Origin: Azovibrio sp.
GTDB taxonomy: Bacteria > Pseudomonadota > Gammaproteobacteria > Burkholderiales > Rhodocyclaceae
Assembly: GCA_026414665.1 (NCBI GenBank)
Contig: JAOAIO010000001.1
Location: 37,242 to 101,241 of the forward strand
Direction of reading: 5' to 3'
DNA: 64,000 bases
The notes beneath the pieces were generated by a model, which did not search any database, had not been told where the DNA came from, and was given only the letters and a program-made list of their open reading frames with translations. Shown piece after piece: positions 36,250-43,963 of this stretch. The translations under genes were made by a program, and so were the position numbers. Positions within the stretch are counted from its first letter, which is position 1; each line of letters begins with the position of its first letter.

Positions 36250-37302
36250 TCAGTGGTTTCTTTGTCGCGCTGCGGTCGGGGTGATGCCGGTCCAGCGCTT
36301 GAAGGCACGCTGGAAAGCGCTGGGCTCGGCGTAACCCAGCAGATAGGCCACCTCGCCCAGCGCCAGCCGTGGGTCGGCCATGTAGCGCATGGCAAGTTCG
36401 CGCCGGACGGCATCCAGCAGGTCCGCAAAGCGCGCTCCCTCCTCCTGCAGCCGGCGTTGCAGGCTGCGCTCGCTCATGTGGAGGGCCCGGGCCACGGCCT
36501 GGAGCGTCATCGGCCTATCGGCCAGGCCTTCGAGCAGGTGCCGACGGACCCGCAGGACGGTGTTTGCCCGGTGCGGCGTGTAGGCCGCGAGCAGGTGTTC
36601 GGCATGGTCGGTGATGATCCGGGACAAGCCCGGATCGGCCGCCGGGACGGGGCGGTCCAGGACTGCGGCAGGCAATGCCAGAAAGGAGACGGGGGCGTTG
36701 AAGGCGGGGGTGACACCGAAGACCTGCCGGAAATCTGCCGCATCGCCAGCGGCGGGGTGCGGCAATCCGACCGCCAGGGCCTGCACCGCTTCTCCCGCGA
36801 TCTGGGTTGCCATCACCACCAGGGAGGCCAGGGTGAACTCCGTCGCGTGCCGGCACGGCCGCGCCGCGCTGCCCTGGAAACGGTGCTCGATGCGCACCAC
36901 ATCGCCTGCCGGAATGACATCGAACGTCGCCAGGTCATGCACCAGGCGGTTGTAGCGGACCAGACGTTGCAGGGCGGTGCCCAGATCCGGCGCTGTGCGC
37001 ACCGCATAGTCGAGCACGCCGAAGGCTCCGGGCTGGATCAGGGCGGCCGCGTGCAGACCGAACAAGGGGTCGCCGGTCAGCGCCGCCGCCTGTTCCCACA
37101 ACCGCTGTTCGACTTCCAGCGGAATCCGCGCATCGGCCGCGTCGGATCCGGCCGGCGTGAACCCGGCCGCCTGGGTCAGGCGTGTGGCATTCGCTCCCAT
37201 GGCGGCTGCCATCTGGACAATCATGGCGCCGGTACGGGCGGAAACCTGGGGGACTGGGAGACGGGAGGACATGGTCGGCTGGGCGTTGCGGCTGATCGGC
37301 AT
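36250..37302 (-). CDS. AraC-family transcriptional regulator
   Basis: A regulator of about 350 residues. I use the ATG at 37302 (MPISRNAQPTM...); the ATG at 37272 (MSSRLPVPQVSARTG) is equally possible and the track start at 37383 is less so. The N-terminal Arabinose_bd-type domain (LFGLHAAALIQPGAFGVLDYAVRTAPDLGTALQRLVRY) is followed by a C-terminal double helix-turn-helix (MTLQAVARALHMSERSLQRRLQEEG and LGEVAYLLGYAEPSAFQRAFKRWTG). It is convergent with the hydrolase gene and divergent from the YkgJ gene, and may control either. The ligand is unknown. Confidence 0.88.
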   Translation of the reverse strand: MPISRNAQPTMSSRLPVPQVSARTGAMIVQMAAAMGANATRLTQAAGFTPAGSDAADARIPLEVEQRLWEQAAALTGDPLFGLHAAALIQPGAFGVLDYAVRTAPDLGTALQRLVRYNRLVHDLATFDVIPAGDVVRIEHRFQGSAARPCRHATEFTLASLVVMATQIAGEAVQALAVGLPHPAAGDAADFRQVFGVTPAFNAPVSFLALPAAVLDRPVPAADPGLSRIITDHAEHLLAAYTPHRANTVLRVRRHLLEGLADRPMTLQAVARALHMSERSLQRRLQEEGARFADLLDAVRRELAMRYMADPRLALGEVAYLLGYAEPSAFQRAFKRWTGITPTAARQRNH

Positions 37303-37424
37303 GGAATGGCTGCATTTTCCTTCTTTTCCTGTCGGAAACCCAGAATGGCTGCTTCTGCGCGGGGCTTCCCCACGGGAGTCCACGGGGCCACCCCGGGCAT
37401 CGCGTCCCTTGTCCGGTGCCGGTG

Positions 37425-38111
37425 ATGCCGATGGCTGATGCAGTGATCATGACACCTGCCAGCGGGGCCTGTGCGGGGGATTTCCTGGCCTGGTTGGATG
37501 CCATCCTGGCCTCTTTTTCCTCCGGGCAGGGGGCTGTGGTGCCCTGTGGCGATTGTCGGGCCTGCTGCCGGGCCGGATATTTCATTCCAGTTCGTCATCA
37601 CGAATGGGCAACCCTAGCCGTCATTCCCCGGGGGCTGCTGGTGCACCCTCCGGGCACCTCCGGGGAGGGCGATTATCTGATCGGTACGACGCGACGCGGT
37701 GACTGCGCCATGCTGCGCCCCCAGGGCTGCCCGATCTACGCCCGGCGCCCCCAGGCCTGCCGCAATTACGATTGCCGGATCTTCACGGCGGCGGGAATTC
37801 CGTCCGGCCATGACGCCATTGACCGGCAGGCCGGACGCTGGCGTTTCCAGTACGGTAGCGACCATGGCTGGCTCGTCCATGCGGCGGTCAAGCAGGCGGC
37901 GCGCTTCGTGATCGACCACGCCCGGGCGTTTCCCGGCGGGCGCGTCCCTGAGCAGGCCGCCGACATTGCCCTGGTGGCGCTGAAAGCTCATCCGGTCTTT
38001 CTCGGCCCCATGGACGGATACGCGACGGACGCGGCTGTGGCCCGGGCAGTCGTGCGCGCCTGCCGGGTTTTCGATGCGACGGGCCGTCTTGTGTCCGGCG
38101 GAGCGCCCTGA
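37425..38111 (+). CDS. YkgJ-family cysteine cluster protein
   Basis: A protein of about 228 residues with the zinc- or iron-binding cluster VPCGDCRACCRAGYFIPV near the N-terminus. The second conserved part is CAMLRPQGCPIYARRPQACRNYDCRIF, the full YkgJ (UPF0153) pattern. The start is uncertain between GTG 37416, ATG 37425 and ATG 37431; none has a strong ribosome site. Function is not known for the family. Its last base is shared with the start of the HAD gene, so the two are coupled. Confidence 0.82.
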   Translation: MPMADAVIMTPASGACAGDFLAWLDAILASFSSGQGAVVPCGDCRACCRAGYFIPVRHHEWATLAVIPRGLLVHPPGTSGEGDYLIGTTRRGDCAMLRPQGCPIYARRPQACRNYDCRIFTAAGIPSGHDAIDRQAGRWRFQYGSDHGWLVHAAVKQAARFVIDHARAFPGGRVPEQAADIALVALKAHPVFLGPMDGYATDAAVARAVVRACRVFDATGRLVSGGAP

Positions 38112-38791
38112 TGCCGAAACAGCCTGAAACCCGCCCCTGGCCGGCAGGGGAAAGAAGAAGCTGCGAACTGGTGATTTTTGACCTGGACGGCACCCTTGTG
38201 GACTCCTTCGGCCTCTTCATCAGCATCTACAACTCCCTGGCCGGCCGGTACCGCCTGAAGCCGCTCAGCCTGGATGAGGCCGAGCGGCTGCGGCAGTCAT
38301 CACCCCGCGAAATCATGGCCCGGGTCGGCTTGCCGTATCGGAAGCTGCCCTGGATAGCCCGGGACTTCATGAGCCTGATGGGGCAGCGGCGGCATGAGAC
38401 GGCCTTGTTCGGCGGCATCGGGCGGGTTCTTCACGAACTGCATGGGCGGGGACTCCGGCTTGCCGTCGTCAGCGCCAACTCCCTCGAAAACTGCCGGCGC
38501 ATGCTCGGGGACGATATCGGCGGCCTCATGGATTGCATCGAGGGGGGCGCTTCCCTCTTCGGCAAACACCGCCGGATCCGTCGCGTGCTCGCAATCCTGG
38601 GGGTTCAACCGGGCCGGGCCATCTACGTGGGAGATCAGTTGCCGGATGCCGACGCGGCCCGGGCGGCGGGGGTCGCCTTCGGCGCGGTGAGCTGGGGATA
38701 TGGCGCACCAGAGGCCCTGGCCCGCCAGCGTCCGGACATCACGTTTGCACGCGTCGAAGACCTGGGCTTGCTGGCCCCCCGCGGCCCATGA
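38111..38791 (+). CDS. HAD-superfamily phosphatase (phosphoglycolate phosphatase-like)
   Basis: A 226-residue hydrolase of the HAD superfamily. Motif I is VIFDLDGTLVDSFG (nucleophile and acid Asp residues). Motif II is in RLAVVSANSLENCR, and the motif III Lys is in SLFGKHRRIRRVLA. Motif IV is YVGDQLPDADAARAAGVAFGAVSWGY. The helical cap resembles Gph/PGP-type enzymes. The substrate is unknown. Being next to a UppP homologue suggests, but does not show, a role in a phosphorylated lipid or sugar pathway. Confidence 0.85.
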   Translation: MPKQPETRPWPAGERRSCELVIFDLDGTLVDSFGLFISIYNSLAGRYRLKPLSLDEAERLRQSSPREIMARVGLPYRKLPWIARDFMSLMGQRRHETALFGGIGRVLHELHGRGLRLAVVSANSLENCRRMLGDDIGGLMDCIEGGASLFGKHRRIRRVLAILGVQPGRAIYVGDQLPDADAARAAGVAFGAVSWGYGAPEALARQRPDITFARVEDLGLLAPRGP

Positions 38792-38860
38792 GCTCCGGGC
38801 CCGTTCATCCGGAGTGGGCATGCCCGGGTAGCTGGCGGTTCTTGCCCCGATAGGCGTTCC

Positions 38861-39724
38861 ATGTCGTCCGACCTCTTGGCTGCCATCCTGCTCGGCTTGA
38901 TCGAGGGATTCACCGAGTTCCTGCCGGTTTCCAGCACCGCCCACCTGCTGGTGGCCCAGCACTGGCTGGGCCACCGGAGCGAGTTCTTCAACATCGCGGT
39001 GCAGGCCGGCGCCATCCTCGCCGTGGTTTTCGTGTACAGGAGCCGTCTCGGGGTGCTTGCCGCCGCCGTCTTCGTGCCTGCCGCCGCGGCGCCTGCGGCG
39101 ACGGACCGGGCCCAGCCTCCCCGCGCCTACCTCACGCGCCTTGCCCTGGCTTTCAGCGTGACCGCCGTGCTGGGCCTGGCCGTGAAGGCGCTGGGGTGGG
39201 AGCTGTCCCATGCGGTCACTCCAATCGCATGGGCCCTGATCCTGGGGGCTTTCTGGATGCTGGCGGCAGAACACGCAACGGCGGGCCGGCCGGGGCAGTC
39301 TCCCGACGAGGCCTCGATCACCTGGGCGGGGGCGGTTCTGGTAGGTGTCGCCCAGGTCGTGGCGGGGGTGTTCCCGGGAACGTCAAGGTCGGCGGCGGCA
39401 ATTTTCGTCTTGCTGCTGCTGGGCGTGCGGAATCGGGGCGCCGCCGCCGAATTCGTGTTCCTGGTCGGCATTCCCACCATACTGGCCGCTACCGCCTATG
39501 CGCTGTTCGATTCCCTGGCGCATCGGCCGTTCGGGGACATGCCCTGGGCGGACATCGGCGCCGGCTTCGTGGCCGCGTTCCTGGCGGCAAGCTGCGCGGT
39601 ACGCTGGTTGCTGCATTTCATCCGGGTGCACCGGTTCACGGGTTTCGCGCTCTACCGGCTGATCCTGGGCCTGGTTCTCTTGGTTTGGGGGGAGGCGAGC
39701 GCGCCGATGTCAATGACGGGATAA
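38861..39724 (+). CDS. uppP: Undecaprenyl-diphosphatase (UppP/BacA family)
   Basis: A 287-residue membrane phosphatase that recycles undecaprenyl diphosphate for wall and polysaccharide synthesis. Both catalytic motifs are present: LLGLIEGFTEFLPVSSTAHL with the essential Glu and Ser residues, and VVAGVFPGTSRSAAAIFVLLLLG with the GTSRS arginine. About eight hydrophobic helices are seen. It lies 69 bases after the HAD gene. A loop of Ala/Pro-rich residues (PAAAAPAATDRAQPP) after helix 3 is unusual. It may be a second copy in the genome, given its accessory setting. Confidence 0.88.
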   Translation: MSSDLLAAILLGLIEGFTEFLPVSSTAHLLVAQHWLGHRSEFFNIAVQAGAILAVVFVYRSRLGVLAAAVFVPAAAAPAATDRAQPPRAYLTRLALAFSVTAVLGLAVKALGWELSHAVTPIAWALILGAFWMLAAEHATAGRPGQSPDEASITWAGAVLVGVAQVVAGVFPGTSRSAAAIFVLLLLGVRNRGAAAEFVFLVGIPTILAATAYALFDSLAHRPFGDMPWADIGAGFVAAFLAASCAVRWLLHFIRVHRFTGFALYRLILGLVLLVWGEASAPMSMTG

Positions 39725-39817
39725 AACGCATGCAGTCAGGAGCAGGAGGGTGAATCATGCACTTGTCTAGCCGTTGCCCGTTATGCTTGCGACTCGCCAT
39801 GAATCGAGGTCTATCGC

Positions 39818-40393
39818 ATGAAGAAACACATCGACGAGCTGTTGCTGCGCATTCAGGCGCTGCAAGAAGAGTTGGAAGAGGAGTACCGCAAGCGGCGCGA
39901 GGAATTAGAGCAGCGCCGCCTGCAATTGGCCGAGGAATTCTTGCGCACGCAGCGGCGTTACAAGATCGGCCTGTTCCGCTTTTTGATCCGCAGCCGTTTG
40001 CTGGTGGTGTTGACGGCGCCGGTGATCTATGCCGGCTGGATTCCTTTTTTGCTGATGGACTTGTTCGTGACCGTGTATCAGCACGTCTGCTTCCCCATTT
40101 ACCGCATCCCTAAGGTGCGGCGCGCTGATTACGTGGTTCTGGATCGGGGTGAGTTGCCGTATCTCAACTTGGTGGAGAAGTTCAACTGCCTGTATTGCTC
40201 TTACGGCAATGGCGTGGCGGCGTACACGCGAGAGGTGGCGGCGCGCACCGAGCAATACTGGTGCCCGATCAAGCACGCCCGGCGCATTCGCGGCGCGCAT
40301 GAGCGCTATCCGCGGTTTTTCGATTATGGCGATGCCGAGGCTTTCCGCCAGGGTATCGAGCGCTTGCGTCGCCAGTATGAGCGGGACGTTTGA
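39818..40393 (+). CDS. Conserved membrane-anchored protein of unknown function with CxxC...C cluster
   Basis: A 191-residue protein I cannot assign to a characterised family. Residues 1-48 form a highly charged coiled coil (LLLRIQALQEELEEEYRKRREELEQ). About residues 58-95 are hydrophobic (LLVVLTAPVIYAGWIPFLLMDLF) and would be one or two membrane segments. A soluble C-terminal domain carries NCLYCSYGNGVAAYTREVAARTEQYWCPIKHARR, whose cysteines look like a metal site. The gene stands alone on the plus strand and converges with murB. The pattern suggests a membrane protein with a cytoplasmic metal-binding domain. Confidence 0.8.
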   Translation: MKKHIDELLLRIQALQEELEEEYRKRREELEQRRLQLAEEFLRTQRRYKIGLFRFLIRSRLLVVLTAPVIYAGWIPFLLMDLFVTVYQHVCFPIYRIPKVRRADYVVLDRGELPYLNLVEKFNCLYCSYGNGVAAYTREVAARTEQYWCPIKHARRIRGAHERYPRFFDYGDAEAFRQGIERLRRQYERDV

Positions 40394-40424
40394 GGCTTCT
40401 ACTGCTTCGAAGGCTGGCGGCAGC

Positions 40425-41459
40425 TCAAAGGAATACGGGCTCTGGCACCAGGTTGACGCCGAAGCGGGCGAGCACGGCCTCACGCACGGCGCGGGTTAGA
40501 CGCTGCACGTCGCGGCTGGTGGCGCCGCCGCGGTTGACCAGCACCAGCGCCTGTTGTTCGTACATGCCGACCGGCCCTAGGTTGCGGCCTTTCCAGCCGG
40601 CTTGTTCGATGAGCCAGCCGGCCGCCAGCTTGACGCGTCCGTCGGCCTGGGGGTAGCGGGGCAGGCTGGGGTGCGCGGTGGCGAGCGCCGCGGCCAGCTC
40701 GGCGCTGACGACCGGGTTTTGGAAGAAGCTGCCGCTGTTGGGCAGCTGCGCCGGATCGGGCAGCTTGCGCCGGCGGATGGCGGCGATGGCAGCGGCGATG
40801 CGCGTCGGGTTGGGATCGCCGCTGCCATGCTGGGCGAGTTCGGCTGCGACTTCGCCGTAGCCGGTGCGCGGCTGCCAGCGCTTGGGCAGGCGAAAGACCA
40901 CGCGGGCAATCGCATAGCGGCCTTGCACATGCCAGCCCTCGCGTTTGAACAGGCTGTCGCGGTAGCCAAAGCCGCAGTCGGCGGCGGTGAAGCGGGTGAG
41001 TCGGCCGGTATCGAGGTCTATGGCTTCGAGATGGTCGATGCGTTCCCCGACTTCGAGGCCGTAGGCGCCGATGTTCTGGACCGGCGCGGCGCCGACGCTG
41101 CCGGGGATCAGGATGAGGTTTTCCAGACCCGGCCAGCCTTGGGCCAGCGTCCAGGTGACGAATGCGTGCCAGTTTTCGCCAGCGCCTGCGGCGATGTACC
41201 AGGCTTGGGCGTCTTCGCCGATGCAGGCCTTGCCGGGAATCGCCATGGCCAACATCAGACCGGCAAAGTCGCCGGTCAGCACGAGATTCGAGCCGCCGCC
41301 GAGGACGAAACGGCGCCGTTTCGCAAGGTCCGGGTGGCGCGCTATGTGCTGCAATTGCTCGATGTGGGTGATGTTGGCCAGGAATTCGGCCCGGGCAGGC
41401 AGGGCCAGGGTGTTGCGCGGGGTGAGGTCGACATCGGATGCGATGAAATCGGGCAACAT
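40425..41459 (-). CDS. murB: UDP-N-acetylenolpyruvoylglucosamine reductase MurB
   Basis: A 344-residue flavoenzyme of peptidoglycan precursor synthesis. The start is the ATG at 41459 ([22 protein letters not shown]); the track start at 41741 lies in the next gene. Features: the FAD-binding domain ([47 protein letters not shown]), the YRDSLFK segment, and the catalytic serine in [13 protein letters not shown]. The C-terminal [35 protein letters not shown] is normal. Type I MurB (E. coli-like length). Confidence 0.96.
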   Translation of the reverse strand: MLPDFIASDVDLTPRNTLALPARAEFLANITHIEQLQHIARHPDLAKRRRFVLGGGSNLVLTGDFAGLMLAMAIPGKACIGEDAQAWYIAAGAGENWHAFVTWTLAQGWPGLENLILIPGSVGAAPVQNIGAYGLEVGERIDHLEAIDLDTGRLTRFTAADCGFGYRDSLFKREGWHVQGRYAIARVVFRLPKRWQPRTGYGEVAAELAQHGSGDPNPTRIAAAIAAIRRRKLPDPAQLPNSGSFFQNPVVSAELAAALATAHPSLPRYPQADGRVKLAAGWLIEQAGWKGRNLGPVGMYEQQALVLVNRGGATSRDVQRLTRAVREAVLARFGVNLVPEPVFL

Positions 41460-41464
41460 GGACT

Positions 41465-41905
41465 TTAAGCGCGGTGGGTGAGCGGAAAGAGCCGGTCGTA
41501 GGCCAGGTTGAACAGGTAGGCGTAGCCGGCATAGGTGAGCGCAAGGCCGATGTCGGCTACGAGCGCGGTCCAGAAATCCATCCCGGTCCAGAGCATGATG
41601 ACCGGCAAGGTGAAGATCAGCAGGCCGCCTTCGAAGCCTAAGGCATGGGCAAGCCGTAGGGCTTGCGGGCGGCGGTCGGCTGGGCGGCCGGTGAGGCGTC
41701 CTTCGATCCAATCGAAGCCGGTGCAGTACAGGGCATTCCATACGGCGGCGATGCTGGACAGCAGGGCGAGCAGCACCGCCGATTCCAGCATCGGCCTGCC
41801 GCTGGCGAGCGCGAATAGCGGGGTGATGAGACAGACACCGATCAGTTCAAACAAGAGCACTTGGCGGATGCGGTCCGGCAGCGAGCGCAGCGGAGGGGGG
41901 GTCAT
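41465..41905 (-). CDS. PACE-family (BTP-domain) efflux protein
   Basis: A 146-residue four-helix membrane protein. I chose the ATG at 41905 ([23 protein letters not shown]). Two repeats of the bacterial transmembrane pair domain are visible: [21 protein letters not shown] with [21 protein letters not shown], then [21 protein letters not shown] with [20 protein letters not shown] proteins such as AceI export chlorhexidine and short-chain diamines. The natural substrate here is unknown. It is probably co-transcribed with murB (5-base gap). Confidence 0.85.
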   Translation of the reverse strand: MTPPPLRSLPDRIRQVLLFELIGVCLITPLFALASGRPMLESAVLLALLSSIAAVWNALYCTGFDWIEGRLTGRPADRRPQALRLAHALGFEGGLLIFTLPVIMLWTGMDFWTALVADIGLALTYAGYAYLFNLAYDRLFPLTHRA

Positions 41906-41983
41906 GGCGCGATCGGAAAGGGAACGTGGGCAAGGTTGCAAGTGTGGCAGAGAAACCCGGCCGGGAGCCAGGCCGGGACGGAT

Positions 41984-42880
41984 TCACAGCCCTCGGGTCC
42001 AGGCGGGGCGCAAGGGGGCGTGCTCTGGGTCGGCGATGGCGGCACGCAGCCGCTGGAGCAGCTTGTCCTTGTCGGCCGGCAGGTTGCCGCGCAGCACGAG
42101 CCAGTTCGAGGCGTGGTCGCTGCGAAACACGGTGTGGCGTAATTCTAGGTGGCTGATGAACTGTTCTAGCTCGATGAGGAGGCCGCGGATGTCGAGGGCT
42201 TCCCACTCGGGGAAGGCGGCACGGAAGCGCGCTGCGCCCATAGGGAAGCTTAGCACCAGGGTGGCCAGGAATTCCGGCTGGGTGGTATTCATGAGCGCGG
42301 CTGAATGTTCGGCATGGGCTTGGCTTAGGGCGCGCCCGCCCAAGCCGTTTATGATCATCACCGAGCGGCGGATGCCGGCCTCGCCGAGTTTTTCCAAGGC
42401 CTCCCGGGTGCTGGCGTGGGTTTCGCCTTTGTTGACCCGCGCTAGCACCGTATCGTCGCCGGATTCGGCGCCCACATAGGCGAGCGTGAGCCCGGCCGCG
42501 GCGAGCTCACGCAGCTCGATGATGCTTTTCTTCTTCAGGTTGCGCGGTAGGCAATAGCTCGACACCCGATGCACGCCTGGCAGATGTGCGCGGATGGCGG
42601 TGAGGATGGCCAAGAGCCGCCGGGTCGGCAGCACCAAGGCATCGCCATCGGCGAGGAAGACGCGCCGGATGTGGCGGCCATGGCCTTCTCCCAGGCGGCG
42701 GATGGCGTCGAGCACTTCGGCCTCGTCCCGCGCGCGAAAGCGCTTCTGCGGCGCGGTGTACATCTCGCAGAACGTGCAGTGGTTCCAGGAGCAGCCGTCG
42801 GTGACGGGCAGTATCAGGGATTCGGCTTCGCTGGGCGGGCGATATACCGGCTCGACGTAGCGGAGTGGAGCAGCGAGCAT
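41984..42880 (-). CDS. Radical SAM protein of unknown specificity
   Basis: A 298-residue radical SAM protein. The cluster motif is CSWNHCTFCEMY, that is C-x4-C-x2-C rather than the textbook C-x3-C-x2-C; a related NxCTFCEMY form is common in uncharacterised members of this family. Other landmarks are VFLADGDALVLPT (SAM-binding GGE-like position), LTLAYVGAESGDDTVLARVNKGET and MIINGLGGRA. The reaction is unknown. The nearest neighbours give no pathway clue. Confidence 0.83.
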   Translation of the reverse strand: MLAAPLRYVEPVYRPPSEAESLILPVTDGCSWNHCTFCEMYTAPQKRFRARDEAEVLDAIRRLGEGHGRHIRRVFLADGDALVLPTRRLLAILTAIRAHLPGVHRVSSYCLPRNLKKKSIIELRELAAAGLTLAYVGAESGDDTVLARVNKGETHASTREALEKLGEAGIRRSVMIINGLGGRALSQAHAEHSAALMNTTQPEFLATLVLSFPMGAARFRAAFPEWEALDIRGLLIELEQFISHLELRHTVFRSDHASNWLVLRGNLPADKDKLLQRLRAAIADPEHAPLRPAWTRGL

Positions 42881-42910
42881 GGCAGTGGGGCGAAGGCGCG
42901 TTCTTCAAGA

Positions 42911-43318
42911 TCACTCTGCCTGCCAGCGCAATACCAGACGCTGGCCGCCGCGCGGTTTCAGCGTGAGGGTCTTGTCCTGCTGCTGGCTGCCAAAGCGGGC
43001 CGTGAGCTTGTAGCGTCCGGGGGCCGCCACATGCACCTGACCGATGGGGCCGCAGCTTTGTTCGGCGGCATGCTCGCCGTCCAGGCTAGCGATCCGGGTC
43101 TGCACGTCCGACATGTAGTGGCCGTCGCGTGAGACATAAAGGAGGGTGAGCGCGTGCGCTTTGCTTTCGGCGAGCATGGCCGAGGATTCGTCCGAGCCGA
43201 TGCCGCCGCAGCGTAGGCTGATCGGCGCATCCGCCGCGCTTTGCGCCAGCGCTGGCAGGGGGGCGAGGCCCAGCAGGCCGAAGAGCGAGAGAGTGAGGGA
43301 TAGACGGCAGGTAGGCAT
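42911..43318 (-). CDS. Small secreted protein, carboxypeptidase-regulatory-like fold possible
   Basis: A 135-residue exported protein. The start is the ATG at 43318; the track start at 43684 is a shadow. The signal peptide is LSLTLSLFGLLGLAPLPALAQ (cleavage after ALA). The mature part has ISLRCGGIGSDES, LTLLYVSRDGHYMSDVQTRIASLDGE and a beta-rich PGRYKLTARFGSQQQDKTLTL. Two cysteines may form a disulphide. I recognise no specific function; the pattern resembles transthyretin-like periplasmic modules. Confidence 0.7.
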   Translation of the reverse strand: MPTCRLSLTLSLFGLLGLAPLPALAQSAADAPISLRCGGIGSDESSAMLAESKAHALTLLYVSRDGHYMSDVQTRIASLDGEHAAEQSCGPIGQVHVAAPGRYKLTARFGSQQQDKTLTLKPRGGQRLVLRWQAE

Positions 43319-43417
43319 GGCACGCTCCTTGTGGTCGGGAGCGGAAATGGTAGCGGTTTTCGGCGCGCTTGCGGCGCTGCTGCGATTCGGGCGAACGGCG
43401 CTAGAATGCCGGCTCTC

Positions 43418-43963
43418 ATGACGAACTGCCAGTCTATTTGCCTCGTGCCCCATGCCGCGTACCCGCTTCCTGGTGGAGGCGGGCTCGCGGTCGATTGCGC
43501 GCCGCAGCGGGGCGGCTTGGCGCTGCATTATCGTCTGACTGCCGATCTCACCGGCTTGCGCCTGCCCGATCCGGCCCACCCGGTCGAGCCGGATCGGCTG
43601 TGGGCGCATAGCTGCTTCGAGCTGTTTCTGGCCCGTTCGGGGCAGCCGGATTACCGCGAATACAATTTTTCGCCTTCCGGGCAATGGGCCGGCTACGCTT
43701 TTAGCGCTTGCCGCGAGCGCCAGGCAGACTGGCTGCCGCCGGCGCCCGAGCTCGATTGGCGCATCCAGGCCAACTGCCTCGAACTCACGGCCTGGTTGCC
43801 GGGCGCGGCGCTGCCTGCGGGCACGTCCAACTTGCAGCTGGGTCTTGCCGCGGTGCTAGAGCTTGCCGATGGCCGCTTGTCTTACTGGGCCCTGCACCAT
43901 CCTTGCGAGCGTCCTGACTTTCACCATCGAGGCGGCTTTACCCTCACCTTGGAGCCACCATGA
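43418..43963 (+). CDS. DOMON-like domain protein
   Basis: A 181-residue protein with no signal peptide. I chose the ATG at 43418 (MTNCQSICLVPHAAYPLPGGG). The segment DRLWAHSCFELFLARSGQPDYREYNFSPSGQWAGYAF is typical of the DOMON-like/CBM9-related proteobacterial family, whose members may bind a heme or a sugar. It overlaps the NamZ-type gene (ATGA), so a shared role in cell-wall sugar handling is possible but unproven. Confidence 0.75.
   Translation: MTNCQSICLVPHAAYPLPGGGGLAVDCAPQRGGLALHYRLTADLTGLRLPDPAHPVEPDRLWAHSCFELFLARSGQPDYREYNFSPSGQWAGYAFSACRERQADWLPPAPELDWRIQANCLELTAWLPGAALPAGTSNLQLGLAAVLELADGRLSYWALHHPCERPDFHHRGGFTLTLEPP

Noticed and set aside
36076-37425. 449-residue plus-strand ORF across the AraC gene
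   Set aside because: It is the antisense of the AraC regulator, which has two clear helix-turn-helix motifs on the minus strand.
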